Assembly (NCBI GenBank): GCA_023396115.1
Contig: JAEWXC010000064.1
Location: 1 to 56,571 of the forward strand
DNA: 56,571 nt
Origin: Actinomycetes bacterium
GTDB lineage: Bacteria > Actinomycetota > Actinomycetes > Propionibacteriales > Nocardioidaceae
Direction of reading: 5' to 3'
Below, piece after piece: positions 46,942 through 55,543 of the stretch. The translations under genes and the position numbers were made by a program. Position 1 is the first letter of the stretch. Every line of letters starts with the position of its first letter. Under the pieces are notes generated by a model. The model did no database searches, was not told the DNA's origin, and saw only the letters and a program-made list of their open reading frames with translations.

Positions 46942-49058
46942 CGTGTCACCCTCCCGACACTCCGGCGCGGCACCAGCCACCAGGCGCTGCCCACGCCGAT
47001 CCCGGCCAGCAGGCCCAGCGCGGCGCCCGAGGTGGTGCGCACCACCTCCCGGCCGGTGACCGGCTCGGCGGGAACCAGCCGCACCACCCGACCCACCGAG
47101 GCGTCACTGAGCAGCAGGTCGACCACCGCGTTGCGCAGCCGGCCGCGGGTCGACCGCGTGGACCGGTCCCGCGGGTCCAGCTCGGCGAGGTTCGCACGCA
47201 GGTCAGCGACCAGGTCGTTGCGCCGGTCGGCCAGGTACTCCGAGCGGGCCCGCAGGTACGACTCGGCCACGTCGTCGGCCAGGTCCTCGGCCCGGCCCGC
47301 CGAGGTGTCGGAGACCCGGATCTTGAGGATGTCGCTGTTCGGCTCGGCACCGATCCGGATCTCCTCACGCAGCGCCGGGGTCTCCTCCGGTGCCACGACC
47401 CGCGCCAGCGCGCGTTGGGAGAGCACCAGCGCGGCCTCGGTGTCGATGGTGACCCGCCGCTCCCCGCGGGTCTCCTCGGCCGTGCCGTCCTCCAACCCGG
47501 TGGAGAGGTAGTCCGGTGCCGGGACCAGCACGATCCGGGCCTCCGCGGTGAACTCGGGTGCAGCCCGCTCCGGGGTGCTCCACCAGCCGATCCCCGCACC
47601 CAGGATCACCAGCACGCCGGCCACCGGAGCCCCGGTGCGCAGCCGTTCGCCGAGCTGGCCGGCACTCAGCTGGGGTCGGGCGGTGCGGCCCCCGGAGGAC
47701 TCGCGCTGCTCGCGCCAGACCAGGGCGATCGCCGCCATCACCATCAGCAGCGGCATCCCGAGGGTGTCGTAGACGAACACCTGGATGCAGAAGAACCCGA
47801 CCACGAAGGTGCACAGCGTCTCGTTGGTGGTCCGGCACCGCCAGCTGCGCCCGAGCGCCAGCAGCACGAAGACCAGGAAGAAGCACAGCCCCAGCCAGCC
47901 CTGGGAGAACAGCACCAACCACAGGTGCCCCTGGGTGCCGAGCGGGGGCACACCGCAGGCCGGACAGTCCGGGGTGGAGGCGCCCGAGATCGAGGCGAAG
48001 GAGCCCTCGACGTCGCGGGTGCTGCCGAACCCGGCCACCGGGGACCCGGTGGTCACCGAGGAGACCGTGGCCGTGAGGAGCTGACCGCGCCGGTCGTTGC
48101 TGTGCTGGTTCTCGAACCGTTCGCCCACGGTGCTGCCCAGCGGCCCCAGCGCGAGCGCACCGACCACGACGGTGACCAGGCCGAGGGCCACCAGACCGCC
48201 GCGGGAGCGGTGTCGCAGCACCACCAGGCCGACCGCGCCGACGCCGCCCAGGGCCACGCACGCCCACAGACCCCGGTTCAGCGACGCCACCACCGGCCAC
48301 GCGGCGACCACCAGCACCATCGCGCCGGCCACCTTCCAGCGGCGCCGGGACCCGGCCAGGGCCACCACGAACCAGACCCCGGCCAGCGCCATCACGCTGC
48401 CCCAGGTGTTGGCGAACGCGAAGGGGGCCTTGGGGCGGGCCTCGGGCCGTCCCAGCACCATCTGCACGTCGGAGAACTCCGGGTGCACCAGGGACTTGAC
48501 GAAGTTGTTGCCGGCCAGCCCCTGCGGCAGCACCAGCTCGGTCACGGACCGGAACTCGCCACCGGGTGCGGCGATGCCGAGCAGGCCACCCAGGGTGGCG
48601 ACCACGAAGAGGGAGCCGACCACGACGTGCACGGCCCGGTCGGGAAGCCGCTTGCGCGAGGCGTTGCCGATCCACAGCAGCACCGCGGTCGCGGTCAGGT
48701 ACCAGGCGAGCCGGTAGCCGAAGACCAGCAGCCGGGTGCTGCCACCACCTGGCTGGGCGCCCGGGGCGTCCACCCACAACAGGCTCGCACCGAGCGCCAC
48801 CCAGATCAGGAAGAGCAGCCACCAGCCGAACCCGGGCGGCAACGCGACGCGGCCGCCACGGTGCAGCACCCACCAGGCCGCCAGGACGCCGAGCACGAGC
48901 GGCGCCAGGGCGGCCAGACCGAGTGCCCACCACACCGCGTAGCCGGTGAAGACCGCGGCCAGCACCTGCACCTCACGGGACGTGCGGGCACCCGTCGTCA
49001 CCCGTGCCCCCTGCATGGCACCAGCCAACCGGGCCGGCCGCACCGGGGCCTCACTCAT
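46938..49058 (-). CDS. Wzy-type polymerase/O-antigen ligase fused to a Wzz-like domain
   Basis: The 706-residue protein joins two modules. Residues about 25-455 are a polytopic region of about 11-12 membrane segments with the Wzy_C-type centre (SLNRGLWACVALGG near 258). From about 480 a second unit has a membrane helix (GVLVILGAGIGWW), an extracytoplasmic region of about 170 residues with Wzz-like sequence (RIVLVPAPDYLSTGLED, RVVAPEETPALREEIRIG, SDILKIRVSDTSAGRAEDLADDVAESYL), and a final helix near 675. It would polymerise repeat units and set their number in one chain. ATG at 49058 (MSEAPV) is chosen; an in-frame start at 49109 is less likely. Confidence 0.85.
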   Translation of the reverse strand: MSEAPVRPARLAGAMQGARVTTGARTSREVQVLAAVFTGYAVWWALGLAALAPLVLGVLAAWWVLHRGGRVALPPGFGWWLLFLIWVALGASLLWVDAPGAQPGGGSTRLLVFGYRLAWYLTATAVLLWIGNASRKRLPDRAVHVVVGSLFVVATLGGLLGIAAPGGEFRSVTELVLPQGLAGNNFVKSLVHPEFSDVQMVLGRPEARPKAPFAFANTWGSVMALAGVWFVVALAGSRRRWKVAGAMVLVVAAWPVVASLNRGLWACVALGGVGAVGLVVLRHRSRGGLVALGLVTVVVGALALGPLGSTVGERFENQHSNDRRGQLLTATVSSVTTGSPVAGFGSTRDVEGSFASISGASTPDCPACGVPPLGTQGHLWLVLFSQGWLGLCFFLVFVLLALGRSWRCRTTNETLCTFVVGFFCIQVFVYDTLGMPLLMVMAAIALVWREQRESSGGRTARPQLSAGQLGERLRTGAPVAGVLVILGAGIGWWSTPERAAPEFTAEARIVLVPAPDYLSTGLEDGTAEETRGERRVTIDTEAALVLSQRALARVVAPEETPALREEIRIGAEPNSDILKIRVSDTSAGRAEDLADDVAESYLRARSEYLADRRNDLVADLRANLAELDPRDRSTRSTRGRLRNAVVDLLLSDASVGRVVRLVPAEPVTGREVVRTTSGAALGLLAGIGVGSAWWLVPRRSVGRVTR

Positions 49059-49162
49059 ATGGGTGAAGTTGCCCCGCTGGACCGCCGGGGGCGCCGATCC
49101 GCGTGCCACGCTCGCCGCACAACCACTGGCCCCGCTCGGGTGTGGTGCCCTGACAGACAGGT

Positions 49163-52027
49163 GTGAGCATGCGCAAGATCGTCGGCGTGGCCGCGGTGGT
49201 CCTCACCACCGCCCTGGCCCCGTTGCTGTTGTCCGGGGCCACCAGCACCGCTGCCCCCGCGCCCGCGGGCCGGCTGGTCAGCGAGGTCGCCGCCTCCGGG
49301 ACACCCCACGTGCTCAACGGCGAGGTGCTCTCGGTGGCACGCGTCGGGGACACGATCCTGCTCGGGGGCTCCTTCTCCAGCGCCCGCAACGACGGCAGCA
49401 ACACCACGCTGTCGCGCTCCAACCTGCTGGCCTTCGACCGCCAGACCGGCCAGATCAGCACCACGTTCCTGCCGAACCCCAACGGCACCGTCCGCAAGGT
49501 CCTCGACGCGGGGGATGGCACGGTCTGGGTGGGCGGCAGCTTCACCAGCATCGGCGGGGTGAGCCGCAGCCGGCTGGCCCGGATCCGGGTCTCCGACGGG
49601 TCGGTGGTGGGCAGCTTCAACCCCGGCACCGTCAACGGCCAGGTCCGTGACCTGGCGCTCTCGCGCGGACAGCTGTGGGTGGCCGGAGCGTTCACCCACC
49701 TCAACGGCTCGCCGCAGCGGGCCCTGGCCTCGGTCGACCCGACGACCGGCCTGCGCACCCAGTTCATGACCCGTCAGCTGGCCGGGAACCACCGCGACGG
49801 GCCCACCCAGGTGCTGAAGATCGACGTGACGCCCGACGGCAGCCGGTTGGCCGCAGTGGGCAACTTCGCCACCCTGGACGGGGTGGCCAACCACCAGATG
49901 CTGATGCTGGACACCTCCGGCGGCACGGCCGTGCCGAGCACGTTCCAGACCACCTTCTACACCGCCGGCTGCGCCGCGGCCTTCGACAGCTACATGCGCG
50001 ACGTGGACTTCTCGCCCGACGGCTCCTTCTTCGTCATCTCCACCACCGGCGCCTACGGCGGCGCGGGGAGCGCCTGCGACTCCACCGCCCGCTTCGAGAC
50101 CGACGCGGCGGGGGCCGACGTCCGCCCCTCGTGGATCAACAACACCGGCGGCGACACCTCCTACGGCGTGGAGATCACCGGCCAGGTGGTCTACGTCGGT
50201 GGGCACTTCCGCTGGCAGAACAACCCGTTCCGCGGTGACGCGGCCGGACCCGGTGCGGTGGCCCGCGAGGGCATTGCGGCGCTCGACCCGGTCAACGGCC
50301 TGCCGTACACGTGGAACCCCGGCCGGACCAAGGGCGTGGGTGTCTTCGACTTCCTCGACACCGACCAGGGACTCTGGGTGGCCTCGGACACCGACCGGAT
50401 CGGCAACTGGCAGCTCAAGAGCCGGATCGCGCGGATGCCCGCGAACGGCGTGCAGTTCCCCGCGGTCCGTACCCCGTCGCTGCCCAACGACGTCTACGGC
50501 ACCGGGCAGCTCAACCAGAACGGTCCGGGCGCCGGCAGCCTGACCCGCCGCACCGTCCTGGAGAGCGGCGTCGGTGAACCGACCGCGCTGAACGGGACCG
50601 GCGTCGACTGGTCGCAGGTGCGTGGGTCGTTCATGCTCAACGGCTACCTCTACCTGGGTCTGTCCGACGGCAGCTTCGTCCGCCGCTCCTTCGACGGCAC
50701 CACGTTCGGTGCCGCCGAGCCGGTCAACGGCTCCGACCAGGTGGTGACCCTGACCGACTGGCGCAACGACATCTCCCAGATGACCTCGATGTTCTACGAC
50801 TCGGGCCGCATCTACTTCACCCGCAACAACTCCGGGCAGCTGTTCTACCGCTACTTCACCGCCCAGAGCGGGGTCGTGGGTGCCCAGCGCCTGGTCGCCT
50901 CCAACGGCGTCGCGGGGGTGAACTTCAACCAGGTCCGCGGGATGTTCTCCAACGGCTCGAAGCTGTGGTTCACCACCGGCGACAACAACCTCTACGTCGC
51001 CGACTGGGAGCCCAACGCCCAGGCCGGTGCCCCGGTGCCGGGCACCACCAGCACCTTCTCGGGTCCCGGCGTCGACAACCGCACCTGGCCGTCGCGGTCC
51101 TGGTTCCTCTACCAGGACAGCCAGGGCAACGGTGCGGTCACCATGCCCCCGCCCACCCCGGTGGCGGCGTTCACCTCCGACTGCACCGAGCTGGGGTGTG
51201 AGTTCGACGCCAGCGGCTCGCACGTCTCGGAGGGCACGATCGTCTCCTACACCTGGGACCTGGCCGGGGAGAACGGCTCTGGGGTGCGGGTGAACCGGAC
51301 CTTCGCAGCCGACGGCACCTACCAGATCACCCTGACCGTGACCACCGCCGCCGGGAAGTCGTCCTCGTTGACCGTGCCGGTGACGGTGGCCGCCACCCCC
51401 GCCACCGAGACGGCGTTCGTGGACGCGGTGAGCAGCAACGCCAACGCCACCAACCACCGGGTCGTGGTGCCGAACAACATCGAGGCCGGCGACACGATGG
51501 TGCTGGCGATGGCGGTCAACACGGTGAGACCGACCATCACCGGCCCGGCCGGGTGGACCGAGCTGCGCAACGTCTCCGGCGGCAACGTCCAGGGGCGGCT
51601 CTGGACCCGACGGGCCACCGCCGCCGACGCGGGCAGCACCGTGACGGTCCCGCTCACCAGCACCGCCAAGGCCGACCTCACCCTGGCGGCCTACCGCAGC
51701 AACAAGCCGACCCGGGTCCTGGCCACCGGCGCCGACCTGATCGACGCCTCGTCCACGAACTTCGCCGCACCCGGCCTGCTCACCGACCGGGCCGCGGTGG
51801 TGGGCAGCTACTGGGCCGGCAAGGCCTCGACGGTGATCGGCTGGATGCCGCCCGCCTCGATGCAGGGTCGCAGCCTCACCGAGGGGGCCGGGTCCGGGCG
51901 GATCTCGGCCGTCACCGCGGACAGCGGTGGCGTGCAGCCGGCCGGCAACCACCCGGGCGCCACCGCCACCACGACCAACGCGATCGGCAAGGGGCTCTCG
52001 TTCTCCTTCGCCGTCGGGCTCGAGTAG
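49163..52027 (+). CDS. Secreted propeller protein with PKD and C-terminal domain
   Basis: A secreted protein of 954 residues. The signal peptide (MRKIVGVAAVVLTTALAPLLLSGA) ends near residue 32. Residues 45-650 contain repeated beta-propeller units of the delta-60/WD-like kind, with recurrent GGSFxS and VWVGGSFTSIGG (GGxFT) elements. A PKD domain follows (about 661-744, EGTIVSYTWDLAGENG), and the last 210 residues are homologous to the C-terminus of the RCC1 protein at 20162 (shared NANA, IEAGDTMVL and GPAGW elements). It is next to, and divergent from, the Wzy-Wzz gene, and is probably a surface or matrix protein linked to the polymer. The start is GTG 49163 or ATG 49169. Confidence 0.85.
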   Translation: MSMRKIVGVAAVVLTTALAPLLLSGATSTAAPAPAGRLVSEVAASGTPHVLNGEVLSVARVGDTILLGGSFSSARNDGSNTTLSRSNLLAFDRQTGQISTTFLPNPNGTVRKVLDAGDGTVWVGGSFTSIGGVSRSRLARIRVSDGSVVGSFNPGTVNGQVRDLALSRGQLWVAGAFTHLNGSPQRALASVDPTTGLRTQFMTRQLAGNHRDGPTQVLKIDVTPDGSRLAAVGNFATLDGVANHQMLMLDTSGGTAVPSTFQTTFYTAGCAAAFDSYMRDVDFSPDGSFFVISTTGAYGGAGSACDSTARFETDAAGADVRPSWINNTGGDTSYGVEITGQVVYVGGHFRWQNNPFRGDAAGPGAVAREGIAALDPVNGLPYTWNPGRTKGVGVFDFLDTDQGLWVASDTDRIGNWQLKSRIARMPANGVQFPAVRTPSLPNDVYGTGQLNQNGPGAGSLTRRTVLESGVGEPTALNGTGVDWSQVRGSFMLNGYLYLGLSDGSFVRRSFDGTTFGAAEPVNGSDQVVTLTDWRNDISQMTSMFYDSGRIYFTRNNSGQLFYRYFTAQSGVVGAQRLVASNGVAGVNFNQVRGMFSNGSKLWFTTGDNNLYVADWEPNAQAGAPVPGTTSTFSGPGVDNRTWPSRSWFLYQDSQGNGAVTMPPPTPVAAFTSDCTELGCEFDASGSHVSEGTIVSYTWDLAGENGSGVRVNRTFAADGTYQITLTVTTAAGKSSSLTVPVTVAATPATETAFVDAVSSNANATNHRVVVPNNIEAGDTMVLAMAVNTVRPTITGPAGWTELRNVSGGNVQGRLWTRRATAADAGSTVTVPLTSTAKADLTLAAYRSNKPTRVLATGADLIDASSTNFAAPGLLTDRAAVVGSYWAGKASTVIGWMPPASMQGRSLTEGAGSGRISAVTADSGGVQPAGNHPGATATTTNAIGKGLSFSFAVGLE

Positions 52028-52031
52028 ACCG

Positions 52032-52940
52032 GTGGCAGCGCAGCACTCCCGGAGGGGGCCCCGTCGCCAGCGACGGTGCCGGGAGCAGGTCACGACGCGG
52101 TGCGTCGTGGCCGGCTGCGCCGTGGTCGCCCTCCTGGGTGGGTGCGGGGTCGTTGCGGACCGGCCCGGGGCGACCACCCCGGACCCGACCACCGACACGC
52201 CGCGGCTCGGCCCGCCGCCCGCTGACGGTGCGGTGCTGCTGGACTTCGACGACGCGGTGTCCGAACCCGGGGCAGCCATCGCCACCGCCACCAACCGGGG
52301 CAGCGGGACGGTCCGGGTCTGGGTGAGTGCCGTCAACGGGGGACGGGTCCGGATCGAACCCGGTCCGGTGGGCAGCGTGGTCCGCTTCCCGGCCCGCTCC
52401 ACCGAGTCCCCGGCCCCTGCCGCGGCCCTGGTGGTCCAGGTGCGGCAGAGCGAGGACCCGCTCGCGCCGGGGGAGGCCGACTTCGAGTTCGGTGCCGACG
52501 TCGCCCTCGACGAGGGGGCCGGCGACAGCGCGGCGGGGGAGACAACAAGCGACAACGGTGAGAACGTGGTGCAGCGGGGCCTGTGGTCCGGGCCCGCCCA
52601 GTACAAGCTCCAGGTGGACCGCGGCACCGCGTCGTGCGTGCTGCGTGGCTCCCGGGGGGAGGCGAAGGTGAAGCTCGCAGAGCCGCTGCCGCCGGACGTC
52701 TGGTTCCGGCTGCGCTGCCGACTGGTCGACGGGGTGCTGTCGATCGCGGCCGCCGACGTGCACGGCGTCGAACCGGACCAGGAGGCCTCCGCCCCGGTCG
52801 CGGTCGGGACCATCGAGTTCCCGGTCACGGTGCCCCTGGCGGTCGGCGCCAAGGTGGACGCCGAGGGCTCGGTGCCCTCGAGCAGCAGTGACCAGCTGAA
52901 CGGGAGGGTGGACCATGTGTGGTTCCGCCTGCTCGACTGA
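52032..52940 (+). CDS. Lipoprotein with LamG-like domain
   Basis: The 302-residue precursor starts at a GTG 4 bases after the previous stop codon. It has a very basic N-region (RRGPRRQRRC), a hydrophobic stretch and the lipobox LGGC near residue 41, so it is probably a lipoprotein, possibly exported by the Tat route. The mature part (about 70-300) has the beta-sandwich feel of LamG/concanavalin-like or polysaccharide-lyase-like domains (FEFGADVALDEG, YKLQVDRGTASCVLRG, WFRLRCRLVDGVLSI, VDHVWFRLLD). It is likely co-transcribed with the propeller protein and may bind the polymer. Family assignment is by pattern only. Confidence 0.72.
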   Translation: MAAQHSRRGPRRQRRCREQVTTRCVVAGCAVVALLGGCGVVADRPGATTPDPTTDTPRLGPPPADGAVLLDFDDAVSEPGAAIATATNRGSGTVRVWVSAVNGGRVRIEPGPVGSVVRFPARSTESPAPAAALVVQVRQSEDPLAPGEADFEFGADVALDEGAGDSAAGETTSDNGENVVQRGLWSGPAQYKLQVDRGTASCVLRGSRGEAKVKLAEPLPPDVWFRLRCRLVDGVLSIAAADVHGVEPDQEASAPVAVGTIEFPVTVPLAVGAKVDAEGSVPSSSSDQLNGRVDHVWFRLLD

Positions 52941-52973
52941 GCCAGCGGGCCCGCCCCCGACGATGCGGTCGCG

Positions 52974-53714
52974 GTGATGGCGGGACATGGGGGCGGACCC
53001 CGGGTGCCGACGGCCCGGGGCCAGACGCGACCGCTGCGGGTGCTGGTGGTCTGCGACCAGTACCTGACCAGCGAGGCGGTCCGGGTGGCGCTGCACCGGC
53101 ACGAGTTCGAGCTGCTCGCGGTCGGTTCACCGCACCACGGGGTCCGGGCCAGGCAGGCCGCCCGGGTGGTCTCCGAGATGGACCCCGACGTGGGGCTGCT
53201 CGTGCAGGAGATGCTCGACCCGCTGCACGTGCGCGACGCGCTGGCCATCCTCCGGGCGGTCCCGGACCTGTCGTGGTTGCTGCTCACCGGGAGCCCCCGC
53301 GGGCCGGTCTGGGGAGCCGGGCTGAGCGCCGGGGCCGACGCGGTGCTGCCGATGTCGATCGGGCTGGCCCAGCTGGCCGACGCGTTGCGTCGGGTGCACG
53401 CGGGGGAGCAGCTGATGGACCCCGAGGTCAGCGCCGACGTGATCGAGGAGTGGGAGCACCGCAGTGCCGCGCACCGCTCGGTCACCGAACGGTTGGAGCG
53501 GCTCACCCCGCGGGAGATGGAGGTGCTGCGCGCCCTGGCCAACGGGCACTCGGTCACCGAGATCGCCGAGGCCGGCGGGGTGAACGTGGCCACCGTGCGC
53601 AGCCAGGTCAAGGCGGTGCTGCGCAAGCTCGAGGTCCGGTCCCAGCTGGCCGCCGTGGCGGTGCTGCAGCGCGCCGGCATCCCCTACCTGCGGGCCCACC
53701 ACACCTGGCGGTGA
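52974..53714 (+). CDS. LuxR-type regulator with atypical receiver domain
   Basis: The product is a 246-residue paralogue of the response regulator at 32665, with a full LuxR helix-turn-helix (LTPREMEVLRALANGHSVTEIAEAGGVNVATVRSQVKAVLRKLEV). The receiver domain lacks the phospho-acceptor: the expected LLD reads LLV (residue 77), the usual acidic pair is replaced by VVCDQ, and the conserved Lys is Met (VLPMS). It probably acts without phosphorylation, or by another ligand. It ends the polysaccharide locus at the opposite end from its paralogue. The start is GTG 52974 or ATG 52977. Confidence 0.85.
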   Translation: MMAGHGGGPRVPTARGQTRPLRVLVVCDQYLTSEAVRVALHRHEFELLAVGSPHHGVRARQAARVVSEMDPDVGLLVQEMLDPLHVRDALAILRAVPDLSWLLLTGSPRGPVWGAGLSAGADAVLPMSIGLAQLADALRRVHAGEQLMDPEVSADVIEEWEHRSAAHRSVTERLERLTPREMEVLRALANGHSVTEIAEAGGVNVATVRSQVKAVLRKLEVRSQLAAVAVLQRAGIPYLRAHHTWR

Positions 53715-53717
53715 GGC

Positions 53718-55436
53718 TCAGCGGCCCGGGACGCCGTTCTCCAGGTGGATCACCTCGGCGTCGAGCAGGCTCTGGGCCCGGGCCAGGGTCCCCGAGTTCC
53801 ACTCACCCGAGGTCCGGCAGTCGCGCAGCGCCGCGGCCCCGGCCTCCAGGAGCAGCATCCGCAGTTCGCGGTGCTCGTCCAACCGGGCCTGGTCCTCCGG
53901 TGTGGCGGTGGAGACGTACCGGGTGAACAGCTCCTGCTGGGTGCGGCCCTTGGCGAGGGCACGCTCGGAGAACCGGCGCCCGTCGGAGCGGACCAGGTCG
54001 GGGTTGTCGAGCGCGTCGGTCATCACCTGGCTGATCTCGGTCAGCAGGCCGTCCAGCTCCACCCGCGCGGCCTGCTCGTCGGTGCCGCGCACCCCGAGCA
54101 CCCGGATCACCCACGGCAGGCTGGTTCCCTGGACGACCAGGGTGACCAGCGCGACCACGAACGCCACCAGGATCAGCTGGGAGCGCCACGGGGTGTCGGC
54201 CGGCAACGACTGGGCAGCGGCCAGGGTGACCACGCCCCGCATCCCCGACCAGCCCAGCACCGCGCCGCCGCGCCAGCCCAGGGCGTTGCGCTCGAGCTGC
54301 TGCAGGTCGGCCAGCTTGCGGTCCACCCGGCGCTGCACGTGCCGCAGCCGTCGCCCGGAGGAGGCTTCCTCCGGTGCGATCGTGCCCAGGTGCTCCTGCA
54401 GGGCGCCGAGCCGCGGTGCCATCGCCACCCCGCGGCGTTGCTGGGCCCGGAGCCAGGCGGTCAGCGGGATCATGAAGGCCATCCGCAGGGCGACCAGCAC
54501 CACGGTCAACAGCAGGCCGAGCAGGACGGTGCCGCCCACCCCGAGGTCGTCGGAGCCGCGCACGTCGGAGACGAGCGACTCGATCTGGTAGCCCATCAGC
54601 AGGAACACGCCGTTCTCCAGCAGCAGCTGGACGGTGCGCCAGTTGATCCGTTCGGTGACCCGGTCCTGGGCCTCGAAGTGGTGCGAGGACTGGTAGCCGG
54701 TGACCAGACCGGCGACCACCACGGCCAGCACCCCCGAGGCGTGCAGCTCCTCGGCCGGCACGAACGCCACGAACGGCACCGTCAACGACACCGCGGTGAT
54801 CAGCACCGGGTCGTCCAGGAACGCCCGGACCCGCACGGCCACCAGCCCGATCACCACCCCGACCAGGAGCCCGATCACCACGGCCCGGAGGAAGTCGGCG
54901 GTGACGTCGAGCAGGGAGACGCCGCCGGCCCCGGCCGCGACCGCCGAGCGGAGCAGCACCAGCGCGGTGGCGTCGTTGACCAGTCCTTCGCCCTCGAGCA
55001 CCACCAGCAGCCGGGGCGGCAACCCCAGACGCTTGCCCACCGAGGTCGCCGCGACGGCGTCGGGTGGCGCGATCACCGCACCCAGGGCGATCGCGATCGC
55101 CAGCGGGATCTCGGGGACCAGCCAGTGCAGCAACAGCCCGGTGACCAGCGCGGAGACGATGACCAGCAGCACCGCCAGGGAGGAGATGGCGGAGAAGTTG
55201 CGGCGGAACTCGACCGCCGGGACGGTGATCGCGGCGGCGTAGAGCAGTGGGGGTAGCACCACGGTGAGGATCAGGTGCGGATCCATGTCCAGGTGCGGGG
55301 TGCCGGGGACGTAGCTGGCCCCGATCCCGGCCAGCACCAGCAGGACCGGGGCCGCGACCCCCAGGCGGGGCGCGAAGTGGGCCACCGCCACGATCACGGC
55401 CACGGCCACGGCAGCCAGGATCGAGAACTCCTCCAT
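53718..55436 (-). CDS. CPA1-family sodium/proton antiporter (NhaP-like)
   Basis: The 572-residue protein has 11-12 membrane segments (residues 1-420) and a cytoplasmic tail of about 150 residues. The CPA1 hallmarks are GAVIAPPDAVAA near 119-130 and GEGLVNDATALVL near 148-160, which contain the cation-binding Asp residues, and GWSGMRGVVTLAAAQSLP near 391. It exchanges sodium for protons for pH and salt balance. The ATG at 55436 lies at the start of the first helix. The gene converges on the LuxR regulator with only 3 bases between stops. Confidence 0.92.
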   Translation of the reverse strand: MEEFSILAAVAVAVIVAVAHFAPRLGVAAPVLLVLAGIGASYVPGTPHLDMDPHLILTVVLPPLLYAAAITVPAVEFRRNFSAISSLAVLLVIVSALVTGLLLHWLVPEIPLAIAIALGAVIAPPDAVAATSVGKRLGLPPRLLVVLEGEGLVNDATALVLLRSAVAAGAGGVSLLDVTADFLRAVVIGLLVGVVIGLVAVRVRAFLDDPVLITAVSLTVPFVAFVPAEELHASGVLAVVVAGLVTGYQSSHHFEAQDRVTERINWRTVQLLLENGVFLLMGYQIESLVSDVRGSDDLGVGGTVLLGLLLTVVLVALRMAFMIPLTAWLRAQQRRGVAMAPRLGALQEHLGTIAPEEASSGRRLRHVQRRVDRKLADLQQLERNALGWRGGAVLGWSGMRGVVTLAAAQSLPADTPWRSQLILVAFVVALVTLVVQGTSLPWVIRVLGVRGTDEQAARVELDGLLTEISQVMTDALDNPDLVRSDGRRFSERALAKGRTQQELFTRYVSTATPEDQARLDEHRELRMLLLEAGAAALRDCRTSGEWNSGTLARAQSLLDAEVIHLENGVPGR

Positions 55437-55496
55437 GACTGGTGCCTCTTCCTGTCCGTACCGGCCGGTTCCGGCCGGTCCATGGTGTCACGCAGC

Positions 55497-55530
55497 GACG
55501 GGGCACCCGGCCCCAGCCGAGTGCCCCGTC
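55497..55530 (-). terminator. Terminator after the uracil/xanthine permease gene
   Basis: GACGGGGCAC (55497-55506) pairs with GTGCCCCGTC (55521-55530) around a 14-base loop, just after the stop of the leftward permease gene. Another palindrome (ACCGGCCGG repeats, 55460-55479) lies in the same gap. Confidence 0.6.
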
Positions 55531-55543
55531 ACGGTGGTGTGGC

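Noticed and set aside
46860..46980. Start of the CDP-alcohol gene at 46980
   Set aside because: The extra 13 residues overlap the coding part of the Wzy-Wzz gene; ATG 46941 gives the usual four-base overlap and a normal N-terminus.
49052..49066. Fifth copy of the locus motif as a firm site
   Set aside because: CACTCATATGGGTGA matches only partly and overlaps the start codon of the Wzy-Wzz gene, so it is mentioned as weak support only.
49055..53680. A 1541-codon open frame opposite the propeller, lipoprotein and regulator genes
   Set aside because: It runs against three well-supported genes and its sequence is low complexity, as expected from an antisense frame in a very GC-rich region.
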